From a virus, in the IMG/VR virus record IMGVR_UViG_3300025162_000016, positions 188,001-252,000 of that record: a stretch of 64,000 bases of DNA; one strand, given 5' to 3'. The notes under the pieces are model-generated. The model was not told the origin of the DNA. It made no database searches and worked only from the letters and a program-made list of their open reading frames with translations. Positions 6,760 to 15,004 of this stretch are shown here, piece after piece. Position numbers and translations under genes: made by a program. Position 1 is the first letter of the stretch, and each line of letters begins with the position of its first letter.

Positions 6760-9208
6760 GAAGTTGTCTTTGTAGTTTGATTTTAGTCATTTGTAAAATG
6801 TTATCCACTGCCGCTTGTCCGAATTTTTCTTTTATTCTAATTAAAAATTTAGGATTTGTATGATACGTTAAAAAGGCGTCATCTCGGAATTTCAATACTT
6901 CTTTATTACTCAAATGGTTGGTATGCATTGGAAACGTTTCATATGCATGAAAGGAAAATCCCAAATAGTCGGTTGGCATCGCATCTCCTTTATCCAGTGC
7001 TTCTTTATAGATTTGGCTTCCCGGTAATGGCATCACTGCATACGCATTCCATCCACGGGTGGCAAGCTCAAGGCTCAAATCCAATGTAGCTTTCATGCTT
7101 TCATAATCATCCCCTATATGTCCGAAAAGATAGTTTCCCAAGACTTCAATATCTGCTTCCTCTATCTTTTTTACTACATCCCGAATATCGACATCTAAGA
7201 ATTTTCCTTTAGAAATTTCCAGACGAATTTTTTGGCTTCCGCTTTCAATTCCGAGACATAACCATCGGAATCCCGCTTTACGAAGAAGTTTCAAAACGCC
7301 GGGGTCTTTGGATACAGTATCGATACGTGAATATGCCCATAAAAGGAGGTCTTTACTGTATTCTTTTTTGGCAAGTCCTTCACAGATAGGCACATAGTAT
7401 TTAGAATTGAGTAAAAACATTTCGTCGCATAAGCGAATAGTGCTAACTCCCATCTCATGGAGTTTATCAAACTGTTTCAATATAAATTCCGGAGACCAAT
7501 ACCGCATACCTTTGTAGTTTGATGCTACACCGATAGGGTCATTATCGTTTCGGTTGATGATATTAATCATGCAATTATGGGTCAAAACGTTGTTTGCATA
7601 AAAATTATTATGAGGTTCGCATTGTAAATTAAACGTTTCAGTATTTTCGTCTATAACTTTTATATCTTCAATTCTAACATAATGGGGGCAGTTTATAGCC
7701 TTTTCTAACATTATTTTTGTATATCTTTTACCCCCAAAACCTCTATCAAAATTAGTTTTTGAGTGACAACTGGCACAAAGAGTTATAAGATTTGAAGTTT
7801 GATTATTATACTTATTATAATCAATGTGGTGAACATCCAATTTTCCGGTCGTTTTTTTACATTCCTGACATGTATTATTATCACGTATTTTAACGGATTT
7901 TCTCACTCGTCTGTTTTTGCTTAGATAATATGGTTTAAATTTTACACATTTTCCACCGTCCCATTTGGGATTTTTTTCTTTTAAAAATCGTTCACTTGCT
8001 TTATCTTGATTTTTTCGTGAATACATCGGATTAGCATCAGATAACATTTTTTCTCGGGCCATTTTAGATGCCATTTCTCGTCCTTTTTCTGTACAAAGAT
8101 GTGGAATTGTTTTACCCGTAATGAATCGTTCTTTGCTTGTTTTGGAAGTTTTAGACCGGGTTTCATTGACAAACATGGGATTATAATGCTTCATTCTGAA
8201 TATATTTTTGTCGTTTGCATCAACTACAAGTATTTTATCTCCTATTTTAAGATTTTCTGCGTTTACCCACGTTCCATCGTTATAAAATGGATGCTCTCCG
8301 GTACATTTCACGATTTTATTATCGGTTAGTTTAATATGATATATTTTTTCGGAACGTAGATTGTTAGACACTATTACAACGGTTTCAGAAATTTCCAATT
8401 TATTTTCATCCCATGCTAAGAGTTTATCTCCGATTTTTACATCTTCGATTTTTTTATTCTTATCATGTGAAAGAGTTATTTTCGTGCCCGCAGATAAACA
8501 GAAATTACACCCAAATTTGCATCCAAATGATGAAAATAATGTAGCATAGGGTGTTCGGAGGTTAGCATCGTAGTTAGCGTGCCACATGGGAGCCCTATAA
8601 AGATCAAAGGGTTTTTCTTTCTTTGGTAACAAGTCCCACGCATAGCCGGGAAGATCAATGTCCATTCGTTCTTGAGGCACAATCTTTCCAGGTGCCGTTA
8701 AAAAAGGCTTTCCGTCTTTTCGAAATCCAATTCCGTTAATTTGTCCCAAGGTTGACGGGTCCGTTGTCGCTTGAATACCGGCGAGTGCCCACAATGCATA
8801 GACGCCTTCGTTAGTTAGAACAATATCAATGCTCGGCTCGTCTTGCAGAGCTTTGATGGGAAGAGCCTGCATATAGGAACCTACGAATATGTTCGGGATT
8901 TTGCAATCACTAGATTTGAGATATTTAGACAATTGTGTCGCCCCATACATACTCACTGTTCCGGCATTTACGTTTTGTCCATAGACAACGAAGCATAACC
9001 ATTTGGGATTTAGTTCTTTGATCCTTTGAAGTCCCTGTTCGTGAGATTGGTTCTCCGCATTCATGTCAAGAATGCCAACCTCATGTCCTACGGAACGACA
9101 CGACTCGGCAAGTAGTAAACCCCAAGTGGGTGGTTCAATAGAAGAATAGGTTGTTTTCAGTTCTTGATAAACCCGGTCATTTGATGGTATTACAAATAAG
9201 ATGTCCAT
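6749..9208 (-). CDS. B12-binding radical SAM protein interrupted by an intein
   Basis: The start at 9208 (MDILFVIPS) is chosen because it begins the cobalamin-binding fold directly and lies just after the transketolase stop. The N-terminal domain (about 1-185 from this start) has the PPTWGLLLAESCRSVGHEV pattern of B12-binding domains. The radical SAM core follows, with cluster motif CKFGCNF-C, then CDEMF and LGIESGSQKIR. A 309-aa intein lies between the second and third cluster cysteines; splicing restores CxxxCxxC. Such enzymes do methylations or carbon-skeleton chemistry; within a sugar cluster it probably modifies a sugar or carrier. The substrate is unknown. Confidence 0.85.
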   Translation of the reverse strand: MDILFVIPSNDRVYQELKTTYSSIEPPTWGLLLAESCRSVGHEVGILDMNAENQSHEQGLQRIKELNPKWLCFVVYGQNVNAGTVSMYGATQLSKYLKSSDCKIPNIFVGSYMQALPIKALQDEPSIDIVLTNEGVYALWALAGIQATTDPSTLGQINGIGFRKDGKPFLTAPGKIVPQERMDIDLPGYAWDLLPKKEKPFDLYRAPMWHANYDANLRTPYATLFSSFGCKFGCNFCLSAGTKITLSHDKNKKIEDVKIGDKLLAWDENKLEISETVVIVSNNLRSEKIYHIKLTDNKIVKCTGEHPFYNDGTWVNAENLKIGDKILVVDANDKNIFRMKHYNPMFVNETRSKTSKTSKERFITGKTIPHLCTEKGREMASKMAREKMLSDANPMYSRKNQDKASERFLKEKNPKWDGGKCVKFKPYYLSKNRRVRKSVKIRDNNTCQECKKTTGKLDVHHIDYNKYNNQTSNLITLCASCHSKTNFDRGFGGKRYTKIMLEKAINCPHYVRIEDIKVIDENTETFNLQCEPHNNFYANNVLTHNCMINIINRNDNDPIGVASNYKGMRYWSPEFILKQFDKLHEMGVSTIRLCDEMFLLNSKYYVPICEGLAKKEYSKDLLLWAYSRIDTVSKDPGVLKLLRKAGFRWLCLGIESGSQKIRLEISKGKFLDVDIRDVVKKIEEADIEVLGNYLFGHIGDDYESMKATLDLSLELATRGWNAYAVMPLPGSQIYKEALDKGDAMPTDYLGFSFHAYETFPMHTNHLSNKEVLKFRDDAFLTYHTNPKFLIRIKEKFGQAAVDNILQMTKIKLQRQLHDK
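7574..8500 (-). other. intein with HNH homing endonuclease (in the radical SAM gene)
   Basis: 309 residues, starting at Cys (CLSAGTKITL) and ending VLTHN before a Cys +1. Block B (CTGEHPF) and terminal HN^C are intact, so splicing should work. Between the splicing halves are NPMYSR and NPKWDGG motifs of the NUMOD3 type and an HNH nuclease core (CQEC...DVHHIDY...CASCH). The +1 Cys is the third [4Fe-4S] ligand of the host enzyme, so the unspliced protein cannot assemble its cluster. Confidence 0.92.
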
Positions 9209-9209
9209 G

Positions 9210-10184
9210 TTAATATGTTTGATTTTGATAAAGAGTAAGGAATTCCGTAATTTTTTCAATTGATAATCCATGTGCATCTAACATTTCATCTCTCGTGCCA
9301 TTTCCTAAAATATAGCCTTCTTCTAGACCAAAGCGTTTGAGTTTACATTGAAGATTTTTATCGGCAATGGTGTCTGCAATAACGGAGGAAAATCCTCCCC
9401 CGTTTAATGTTTGCTCTTCTAATGTTACAACCAACTCAGCGTGTTTTAAATAGTTATCTAGTACAACCGGAATGGGTTTGATTTGAAATACATCAAATAC
9501 GTTACAATCGATTGTTTTAGTAATTTTAAGTGCTCGACTTAATAGATATCCTGAAGTAACCAAACAAATTTTTGTGCGGCATCCTTCGTCTTTCAATGGA
9601 AACACTCCTTGATTGTTTTCCATATCAAATCCATTATACTGTGTTTCGGTGGTGGCATCATATGTTTTTTCATAAAACACATCCAAAGCGGTATCGTATG
9701 CTCGTTCAAGTCTTATATAAATCAATTTTCGGTTTTTATACGTATATTTTACCAATTGTTTGACTGCGGGATTGGTTGCGGGAGAATAAATTTCTATTCC
9801 GCATATGCTTCGCATATACGCCATATCATCTGTCGGATTGTGGGCGGCACCCGCTGGTGCATATCCTAGTCCGACTCCCACTCCTAGAATGGTAATAGGG
9901 TTTTGAGCAATTGCACATGAATATCTAATCTGCTCGAAGCATCGAGCCGACCAGCATGCCATATAATAAACATATACCTTTTTCCCACGGCTAGAGAACC
10001 CTGCCGCTACATTGATGGAGTTCTGTTCTGAAATGCCGGTTGCGAAAAATTGATTTGGAACTTCTTCTCTCCATTTGTCTAACGCCGGTGCTCCCATATC
10101 CGGAGAAATTAGAATTACATCTTTATCCTTTTTAGCTAGAGTTAGAAGCTCCATTAAAAATAAATCTCGTTGGGTAACACTCAT
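9210..10184 (-). CDS. transketolase, C-terminal (pyrimidine-binding) half
   Basis: Starting at ATG 10184 (MSVTQRDLFLMELL) gives 324 aa; this ATG overlaps the stop of the N-terminal half (ATGA). It holds the pyrimidine-binding domain (ISPDMGAPALDKW, FFATGISEQNSINVAAGF with the cofactor-activating Glu in GISEQ) and the C-terminal domain (VVTLEEQTLNGGGFSS). With its partner it should form an active TPP-dependent transketolase moving two-carbon units between sugar phosphates. Split transketolases are familiar from sugar-biosynthesis clusters. Here it could feed sedoheptulose-7-phosphate to the heptose-type genes downstream. Confidence 0.88.
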   Translation of the reverse strand: MSVTQRDLFLMELLTLAKKDKDVILISPDMGAPALDKWREEVPNQFFATGISEQNSINVAAGFSSRGKKVYVYYMACWSARCFEQIRYSCAIAQNPITILGVGVGLGYAPAGAAHNPTDDMAYMRSICGIEIYSPATNPAVKQLVKYTYKNRKLIYIRLERAYDTALDVFYEKTYDATTETQYNGFDMENNQGVFPLKDEGCRTKICLVTSGYLLSRALKITKTIDCNVFDVFQIKPIPVVLDNYLKHAELVVTLEEQTLNGGGFSSVIADTIADKNLQCKLKRFGLEEGYILGNGTRDEMLDAHGLSIEKITEFLTLYQNQTY

Positions 10185-10966
10185 GACAGTTCGTCCTTTC
10201 CTTGTTGAATAAGCTCTGATTCTTTGGGAATAATAGTATGATATTGCCATACTCCCTCCATATAACTAACGCCTTTGCCTTTGATGGTGTTGGCTATAAC
10301 TATCTGTGGTTTTTTTGGTTTGTGTGCAAAAATATGTCGTATTTGTCTAAAATTATGACCATCAATTTCTTCTACTTCGTAGCCAAATGCTTTGAACTTT
10401 TCGGGTAGGGGGTTAAGTTTTACCATATCTTCGGTTGCGCCAAGGATACAAAGTTGATTTCGATCCACGATTAGCCGAATGTTATTCAAGTTGTGATGGG
10501 AAATAAACAGTAATGTCTCCCACACTGAGCCTTCATAGAGTTCCCCATCTCCGAGAATCACATAAATGTCTCGGTCTTTATCATATCCTCGTCCAGCAGC
10601 GAACCCAATACCATTTCCGAGTGATCCGCCCACGAATTGACAACCGGGAATTTTGTAATTACAATGCATGGGTAAAATGCCATTTTTTGTTCCATACTTT
10701 GCTAGTTCTTCCATTGGAAAGTATTTCAAATCCGCAAGAATAGGATACATTGTGGGTGCTCCATGTCCTTTACTGAAAACTATCTCATCATTGTCTGGAT
10801 CAAATAATGAGTATGAATCATAAAATAAGGACACTAATATGTCAACGGTTGACAGACAAGTAGCTAAGTGTCCTATTTTTGAACGGGTCTTGAAATCAAA
10901 AATTTCTCGTCGTACCCATTTCGCTTTTTCTCGTAATTCTTTTGAGGATTTTAGGATAGTTTTCAT
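10181..10966 (-). CDS. transketolase, N-terminal (TPP-binding) half
   Basis: 261 aa with the hallmarks of the first transketolase domain: a KIGHLATCLS helix, FSKGHGAPTMYP, GGSLGNGIGFAAG and the TPP/Mg site GDGELYEGSVWE...NIRLIVDRN. It ends where the second half begins (4-nt overlap), guaranteeing near-equal expression. The start overlaps the stop of the cupin epimerase gene. As part of a phage sugar cluster, its likely job is to make a ketose phosphate precursor (inference). Confidence 0.88.
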   Translation of the reverse strand: MKTILKSSKELREKAKWVRREIFDFKTRSKIGHLATCLSTVDILVSLFYDSYSLFDPDNDEIVFSKGHGAPTMYPILADLKYFPMEELAKYGTKNGILPMHCNYKIPGCQFVGGSLGNGIGFAAGRGYDKDRDIYVILGDGELYEGSVWETLLFISHHNLNNIRLIVDRNQLCILGATEDMVKLNPLPEKFKAFGYEVEEIDGHNFRQIRHIFAHKPKKPQIVIANTIKGKGVSYMEGVWQYHTIIPKESELIQQGKDELS

Positions 10967-11496
10967 GTTTTTATTCCCGCATCACGGGCAGACAGAATTG
11001 GATTGTTATTAACTGGCCAAAATACATTGTATTCTGGATCATTCCACATGATATGATATTGGTCTTCTTGTTTAACATAACTGTTTGATAGTTTATAACT
11101 AAATATGCAAGTGTCAGATATACATAGGTGAGCGTTTACACAGCCAGCCGGAACAATTACTTGTTTTCTATTTTTATCGTTCAATTGGAAACTTTCAACC
11201 TTTTTATATGTTTTTGAATCCTTTCTAAGGTCGATGACCACTAACTGAATAATTCCATGGAGACATTGAAGGATTTTCCATGTTTTTGCGTCTCCGTGAA
11301 ACCCTCGTAATACGGTTTGCTGTGAGAATGAAAAAGAATCTACTATAAATGTGGTTTTCGGAAGCCCAAATTCATTGAAAATTCTATCATATTCATCCTG
11401 ATAGAACGTTTCAACGTTTTCGCCCCGAAAATCGTAGAAAACATCTGGCTCTATTGTCAGGAGTTTGTCTATTTTTTGGCTTTGGGTGATGTTCAT
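10963..11496 (-). CDS. RmlC-like cupin epimerase, 177 aa
   Basis: Shows the RmlC signature TVLRGFHGD (about 61-69), then WKILQCLHGIIQLVVIDLR and VIVPAGCVNAHLCIS, the cupin core that holds the catalytic His and the sugar. Members epimerise C3 and/or C5 of 4-keto-6-deoxy nucleotide sugars. The family's usual second active-site region, a G(H/F)A motif, appears as VNAHLCI, a small change. It overlaps the SDR gene and transketolase by 4 nt on each side, so it belongs to the same nucleotide-sugar pathway. The substrate may be an activated heptose or hexose. Confidence 0.8.
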   Translation of the reverse strand: MNITQSQKIDKLLTIEPDVFYDFRGENVETFYQDEYDRIFNEFGLPKTTFIVDSFSFSQQTVLRGFHGDAKTWKILQCLHGIIQLVVIDLRKDSKTYKKVESFQLNDKNRKQVIVPAGCVNAHLCISDTCIFSYKLSNSYVKQEDQYHIMWNDPEYNVFWPVNNNPILSARDAGIKT

Positions 11497-12443
11497 ATTC
11501 CTACAAATGGACCATTAGAATATTTAAGAATAGGACACGCCATTAATACTTCATGAATAGCATCGTCCAGAGAAAAAGCTGGTTTCCATCCTAATGATTC
11601 TAGTTTCTCATTGGAAACGATGTAATTTCTCTGATCTGGATCTTTGTTAATCTGCGATTCGGTTATAAAAAAGTCCGGCACTTGTTTTTTTATTGCTAAA
11701 CACAGTTCCATTTTATTTATATTGCAACGGGAATCTCCTACATTATAAATCTGTCCTCGCATCTTTTTGATTGTTATTGCAAAATGAATGGCGGTTGCAA
11801 CTTCCCGAATGTGAATGAAGTTGCGTAAAAAATTAGATTCAAACAGCACTATAAATTTATCGTTATAGGCTCTCCATATAAAATCATTGACTAAAAGATC
11901 CAATCTCATTTTACGAGAAACTCCCATAACGGTAGCCAATCGCAATGAAATGTTGTTTCCCTTTTCCATAATAGCTTTTTCTGCCGCACATTTAGTTATA
12001 CCATATGATGATATAGGATTGAGTGGGGTTTTTTCCGTACAATGAACGGGGGCTCCTTCTATTTGCTCTCCTGTCCCATATCCGGAATTTGTGGTGACAC
12101 ACACAATTAATTGGTCTTTGCTGGATATATTCGCAAGAAATTCGGCACTTTCTTGATTTACTTGTTTTGTTTCGAACGGAAATCGATTGCACATTGGCAT
12201 ACCAACAATTGCGGCTAAGTTTATAATAATATCTGCATTAATAATAGCCTTTTTATATTGCTCTTTGTCTCGAACATCTCCGTAAATGAAATTGAAGTTT
12301 GGGCGACTACATTGTTCGATAATACCATGTTGGCGGTGTATTAGATTATCATATACGGTAACTCTATATCCTAGATTTAAAAGATAATCTGTAAGGACGC
12401 ATCCGATATATCCTGCTCCTCCAGTTAATAGAATTCTATTCAT
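11493..12443 (-). CDS. NAD-dependent nucleotide-sugar epimerase/dehydratase (extended SDR)
   Basis: 316 aa. The Rossmann motif TGGAGYIG (7-14) binds NAD(P), VYDNL ends beta 2, NLAAIVGMP is the typical cofactor loop, and SSYGITK provides the catalytic Tyr-x3-Lys. This fits the UDP-glucose 4-epimerase / dTDP-sugar dehydratase group. It overlaps the nucleotidyltransferase upstream and the RmlC-like gene downstream; together an SDR and a cupin epimerase normally act on a 4-keto intermediate. The exact sugar cannot be read from motifs. Confidence 0.85.
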   Translation of the reverse strand: MNRILLTGGAGYIGCVLTDYLLNLGYRVTVYDNLIHRQHGIIEQCSRPNFNFIYGDVRDKEQYKKAIINADIIINLAAIVGMPMCNRFPFETKQVNQESAEFLANISSKDQLIVCVTTNSGYGTGEQIEGAPVHCTEKTPLNPISSYGITKCAAEKAIMEKGNNISLRLATVMGVSRKMRLDLLVNDFIWRAYNDKFIVLFESNFLRNFIHIREVATAIHFAITIKKMRGQIYNVGDSRCNINKMELCLAIKKQVPDFFITESQINKDPDQRNYIVSNEKLESLGWKPAFSLDDAIHEVLMACPILKYSNGPFVGI

Positions 12444-12864
12444 ATGTGTTTGCTAATAATTTCGATGAACTATACACTTTTGGTAAAGGAATTGCAACAT
12501 ATTTTATTTTATTATCTCGACACGTTTTAATCTCCGCCGATTCTATATTTTTTCCTATTCTATCTCCACTATTGAAGAAAAGCAAGTCGTCATCTAGATA
12601 GATTTTACGAAGAAATAACAGTGTCTGGCACACGGTTCTATCCGTGTCTATAGAAATTTTTACCGTATTTACGTCTCGCAGATGACTCATTATGAATGCT
12701 CGATGGTCTTGATCCATGAATGGTTTAGACCCTTTGAGTTTTACTTGTAAATCATTATTGACGATAACGGTTAAATGATCGCAGAGAAGTCGTGATGCGA
12801 CAATATATTCGATGTGTCCTCGGTGAAGAGGTGAAAAATAACCCGAAACAATTCCTCTTCTCAT
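12436..12864 (-). CDS. sugar-phosphate nucleotidyltransferase (HxGH cytidylyltransferase-like)
   Basis: A 142-aa protein of the small nucleotidyltransferase fold. GYFSPLHRGHIEYI (8-21) is the HxGH-type nucleotide-binding motif and a late SSS.LLANTYE stands where the ISSTxIR-type motif would be. Relatives include glycerol-3-phosphate cytidylyltransferase and the adenylyltransferase half of HldE, which makes ADP-heptose. The next gene upstream is a heptose-kinase-like GHMP enzyme, so activation of a heptose-1-phosphate is the most economical reading. The nucleotide is not determined. Confidence 0.75.
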   Translation of the reverse strand: MRRGIVSGYFSPLHRGHIEYIVASRLLCDHLTVIVNNDLQVKLKGSKPFMDQDHRAFIMSHLRDVNTVKISIDTDRTVCQTLLFLRKIYLDDDLLFFNSGDRIGKNIESAEIKTCRDNKIKYVAIPLPKVYSSSKLLANTYE

Positions 12865-12866
12865 AT

Positions 12867-13835
12867 TTATATATTTGTTTCCGCATGAATGACCGATGTT
12901 CCCTCATTTTCAAATTTAAAATCTAGTATGGAATCATTGAATTTGTCATAAAGTATTTTTTTAGTAATTGAGTTGCAAATTACAAGAATAAACCCACATC
13001 CTCCAGCGCCGAGCAGTTTCCAACCATACGCCCCGGTTCCTTTAATCTCTTCGATGATTTGATTTATTTTGTGGGTGCTGATGAGTGGAGATATTTGCTG
13101 TTTTTCTTCCCATGCCATTTTAAGCAATTTTCCGATTTGTTCAATATTTTCACTTAGGAAAAATTGATACGCCTCCCTTGCTATTTCCAATATAGCTTTT
13201 TTGTCTCGATTTTCATGAGATTTAGCAATAGTGTTTTGTTCTCTCTGATCATTTGTATAAATGAGAAGCATCGATTCTTGCAGTTCATTTTTGAATTCTT
13301 TAGTAATCGGTAAGGGCTTTACAAAAAATTTTCCATCTTTATGAATTTCAATAGTATTAAATCCTCCATACATTGGCCAAATTTGATCTTGAATACCACC
13401 GGGTTCGTTTAATAGATACCTTTCAATAAAGATGGCTTCATCCACCAATGCTTTTTTCGAGATTTCTGGGGTTTTAAATATTTTATCTAGTAAATGAAGC
13501 ATGCCGATACAAAATGAGGATGAACCACCTAATCCGGTTCGTGCGGGTATATCTGAGAAAGAAAAAAATTCAATGGCGGTATTGATTTTACGGTGTTTTA
13601 AAACTTCTCGAATTAAAGGATTTTGAATTTCATCCCAAATTTTAACACGTTGTAATTGTGAATAAGTAATAACACTCTCTCTGGACATGATAGAAGGTCG
13701 TTTCCTCATTGAAAGATACACATGTTTATCTATGGTTGTTCCGATAAGAAAGGAACCGTGATTTTCGTAGAAATCTTTATAATCCGTAGATCCCCCAAAA
13801 AGAGATATTCTAAATGGTGATTTTACTATGATCAT
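12867..13835 (-). CDS. GHMP sugar kinase, HddA-like (heptose 7-phosphate kinase)
   Basis: Start at ATG 13835 (MIIVKSPFRISLFGG) because it overlaps the upstream stop (ATGA); a longer frame exists. Motif 1 SPFRISLFGGSTDY, ATP-binding motif 2 ARTGLGGSSSF and C-terminal KLLGAGGCGF are all present, matching D-glycero-D-manno-heptose 7-phosphate kinases and related fucokinases. These phosphorylate the anomeric carbon before nucleotide activation. Followed 2 nt later by a nucleotidyltransferase, as in heptose operons. No GmhA-like isomerase or GmhB-like phosphatase was found in the window, so host enzymes may supply those steps. Confidence 0.82.
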   Translation of the reverse strand: MIIVKSPFRISLFGGSTDYKDFYENHGSFLIGTTIDKHVYLSMRKRPSIMSRESVITYSQLQRVKIWDEIQNPLIREVLKHRKINTAIEFFSFSDIPARTGLGGSSSFCIGMLHLLDKIFKTPEISKKALVDEAIFIERYLLNEPGGIQDQIWPMYGGFNTIEIHKDGKFFVKPLPITKEFKNELQESMLLIYTNDQREQNTIAKSHENRDKKAILEIAREAYQFFLSENIEQIGKLLKMAWEEKQQISPLISTHKINQIIEEIKGTGAYGWKLLGAGGCGFILVICNSITKKILYDKFNDSILDFKFENEGTSVIHAETNI

Positions 13836-15004
13836 ATTGCATTGAGTAATTGTGTCAGCCAAATGATATTTTTAATTTCCAATTCGGGATAGTTTCCGAT
13901 ATACCATCCGAAGAAATGACAATGATCGCAATTAGGGAATTTTTCGGCATAATGTGTTCCATATCGGCGGGTCAAATATGGTTGTCGAAGTTGATTCCCT
14001 CCCCCAGACATCCCCCTGCGAAATTCTACTTCATTCTCACGAAGAACCTTTTCTACTTGATTTCTGAGTAGTATGTCTTTATCTTTTAACATAAGCGTAA
14101 ACGCATAGTTACTATTTCCTTCCAAATTAAAATCCGTGACATATCGGGTTGGATTAAGATTGTTTAGGAAGGTGGCAATATTTTCACGTCTTTTTGCATT
14201 GTTTTCATCTAATCGAGGAAGTTGGTTTAATGCTAGAACCGCATTAATTTCGGTGGAACGAAAGTTATAGGCATCTTGCATAAAAATGAAATCCGGATTC
14301 AAATCCGGAAGACTTTTAATAGTATCACTTTTTAGTATCGCACTATCTGATTCTCGGAGCATACCATGAGAACGAAGTATTCTCGCTCTTTCATACGTCC
14401 ATTCATTATTAGTGCAAACCATACCTCCTTCAATGGAAGTCATATGATGGGCATAATAAAATGAAAAATTAGACACAGCTCCGAATGTTCCTACCTTTTT
14501 GCCATTGAAAGTTGCACCGGGCGATTCGCATACATCTTCGATGAGGTAAATGTTTTTAGTAGCATCTAATATTTTTTGAGTGAGTCCATTATATCCTAGA
14601 ATATGAGTAAGTAAAACAGCTAAAGTATTTGGGCCAATACATTTTAGAAGTTGATCTTCGTCGAGGGCAAGGGTTTTGGGGTTTATGTCGCAAAAAATAG
14701 GAGTAAGCCCAGCATGAAGAATGGCTGATATATCGGAAACCCAATTAAGGGGAGATACGATAACCTCTCGTCGGTTTTTTCTATCTGCTACTACCTGAAG
14801 TAATGCCAACGTGAGAATGTTTGCTGAACTGCCCGAATTGACAAAAACACTGTATTTTATACCAAGCCATTTGCTCCACGCTTCTTCAAATTCTCTTACT
14901 TTTTTGCTATTAGTAAGAATAGGGAGCGGTCTTTGCGAAAGAAACTTGACGAGAGCGTCGGCATCTCCGTCGGTAATATTATTGGACATTAATGGCCACT
15001 TCAT
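13832..15004 (-). CDS. DegT/DnrJ-fold sugar dehydratase-like enzyme (His replaces PLP lysine)
   Basis: 390 aa with the full PLP type I fold: NSGSSANILTLALL binds phosphate, LIEDVCESPGATF carries the PLP Asp, and SFYYAHHMTSIEGGMV is where aminotransferases have the Schiff-base Lys. Here that position is His (AHH). The same change defines ColD and the CDP-glucose-derived E1/RfbH dehydratases, which remove the C3 hydroxyl instead of transaminating. So a 3-deoxysugar (3,6-dideoxy type) is predicted. E1 enzymes also need a Cys-ligated [2Fe-2S] cluster; ColD does not. Overlaps Ugd-like upstream and the kinase downstream. Confidence 0.8.
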   Translation of the reverse strand: MKWPLMSNNITDGDADALVKFLSQRPLPILTNSKKVREFEEAWSKWLGIKYSVFVNSGSSANILTLALLQVVADRKNRREVIVSPLNWVSDISAILHAGLTPIFCDINPKTLALDEDQLLKCIGPNTLAVLLTHILGYNGLTQKILDATKNIYLIEDVCESPGATFNGKKVGTFGAVSNFSFYYAHHMTSIEGGMVCTNNEWTYERARILRSHGMLRESDSAILKSDTIKSLPDLNPDFIFMQDAYNFRSTEINAVLALNQLPRLDENNAKRRENIATFLNNLNPTRYVTDFNLEGNSNYAFTLMLKDKDILLRNQVEKVLRENEVEFRRGMSGGGNQLRQPYLTRRYGTHYAEKFPNCDHCHFFGWYIGNYPELEIKNIIWLTQLLNAI

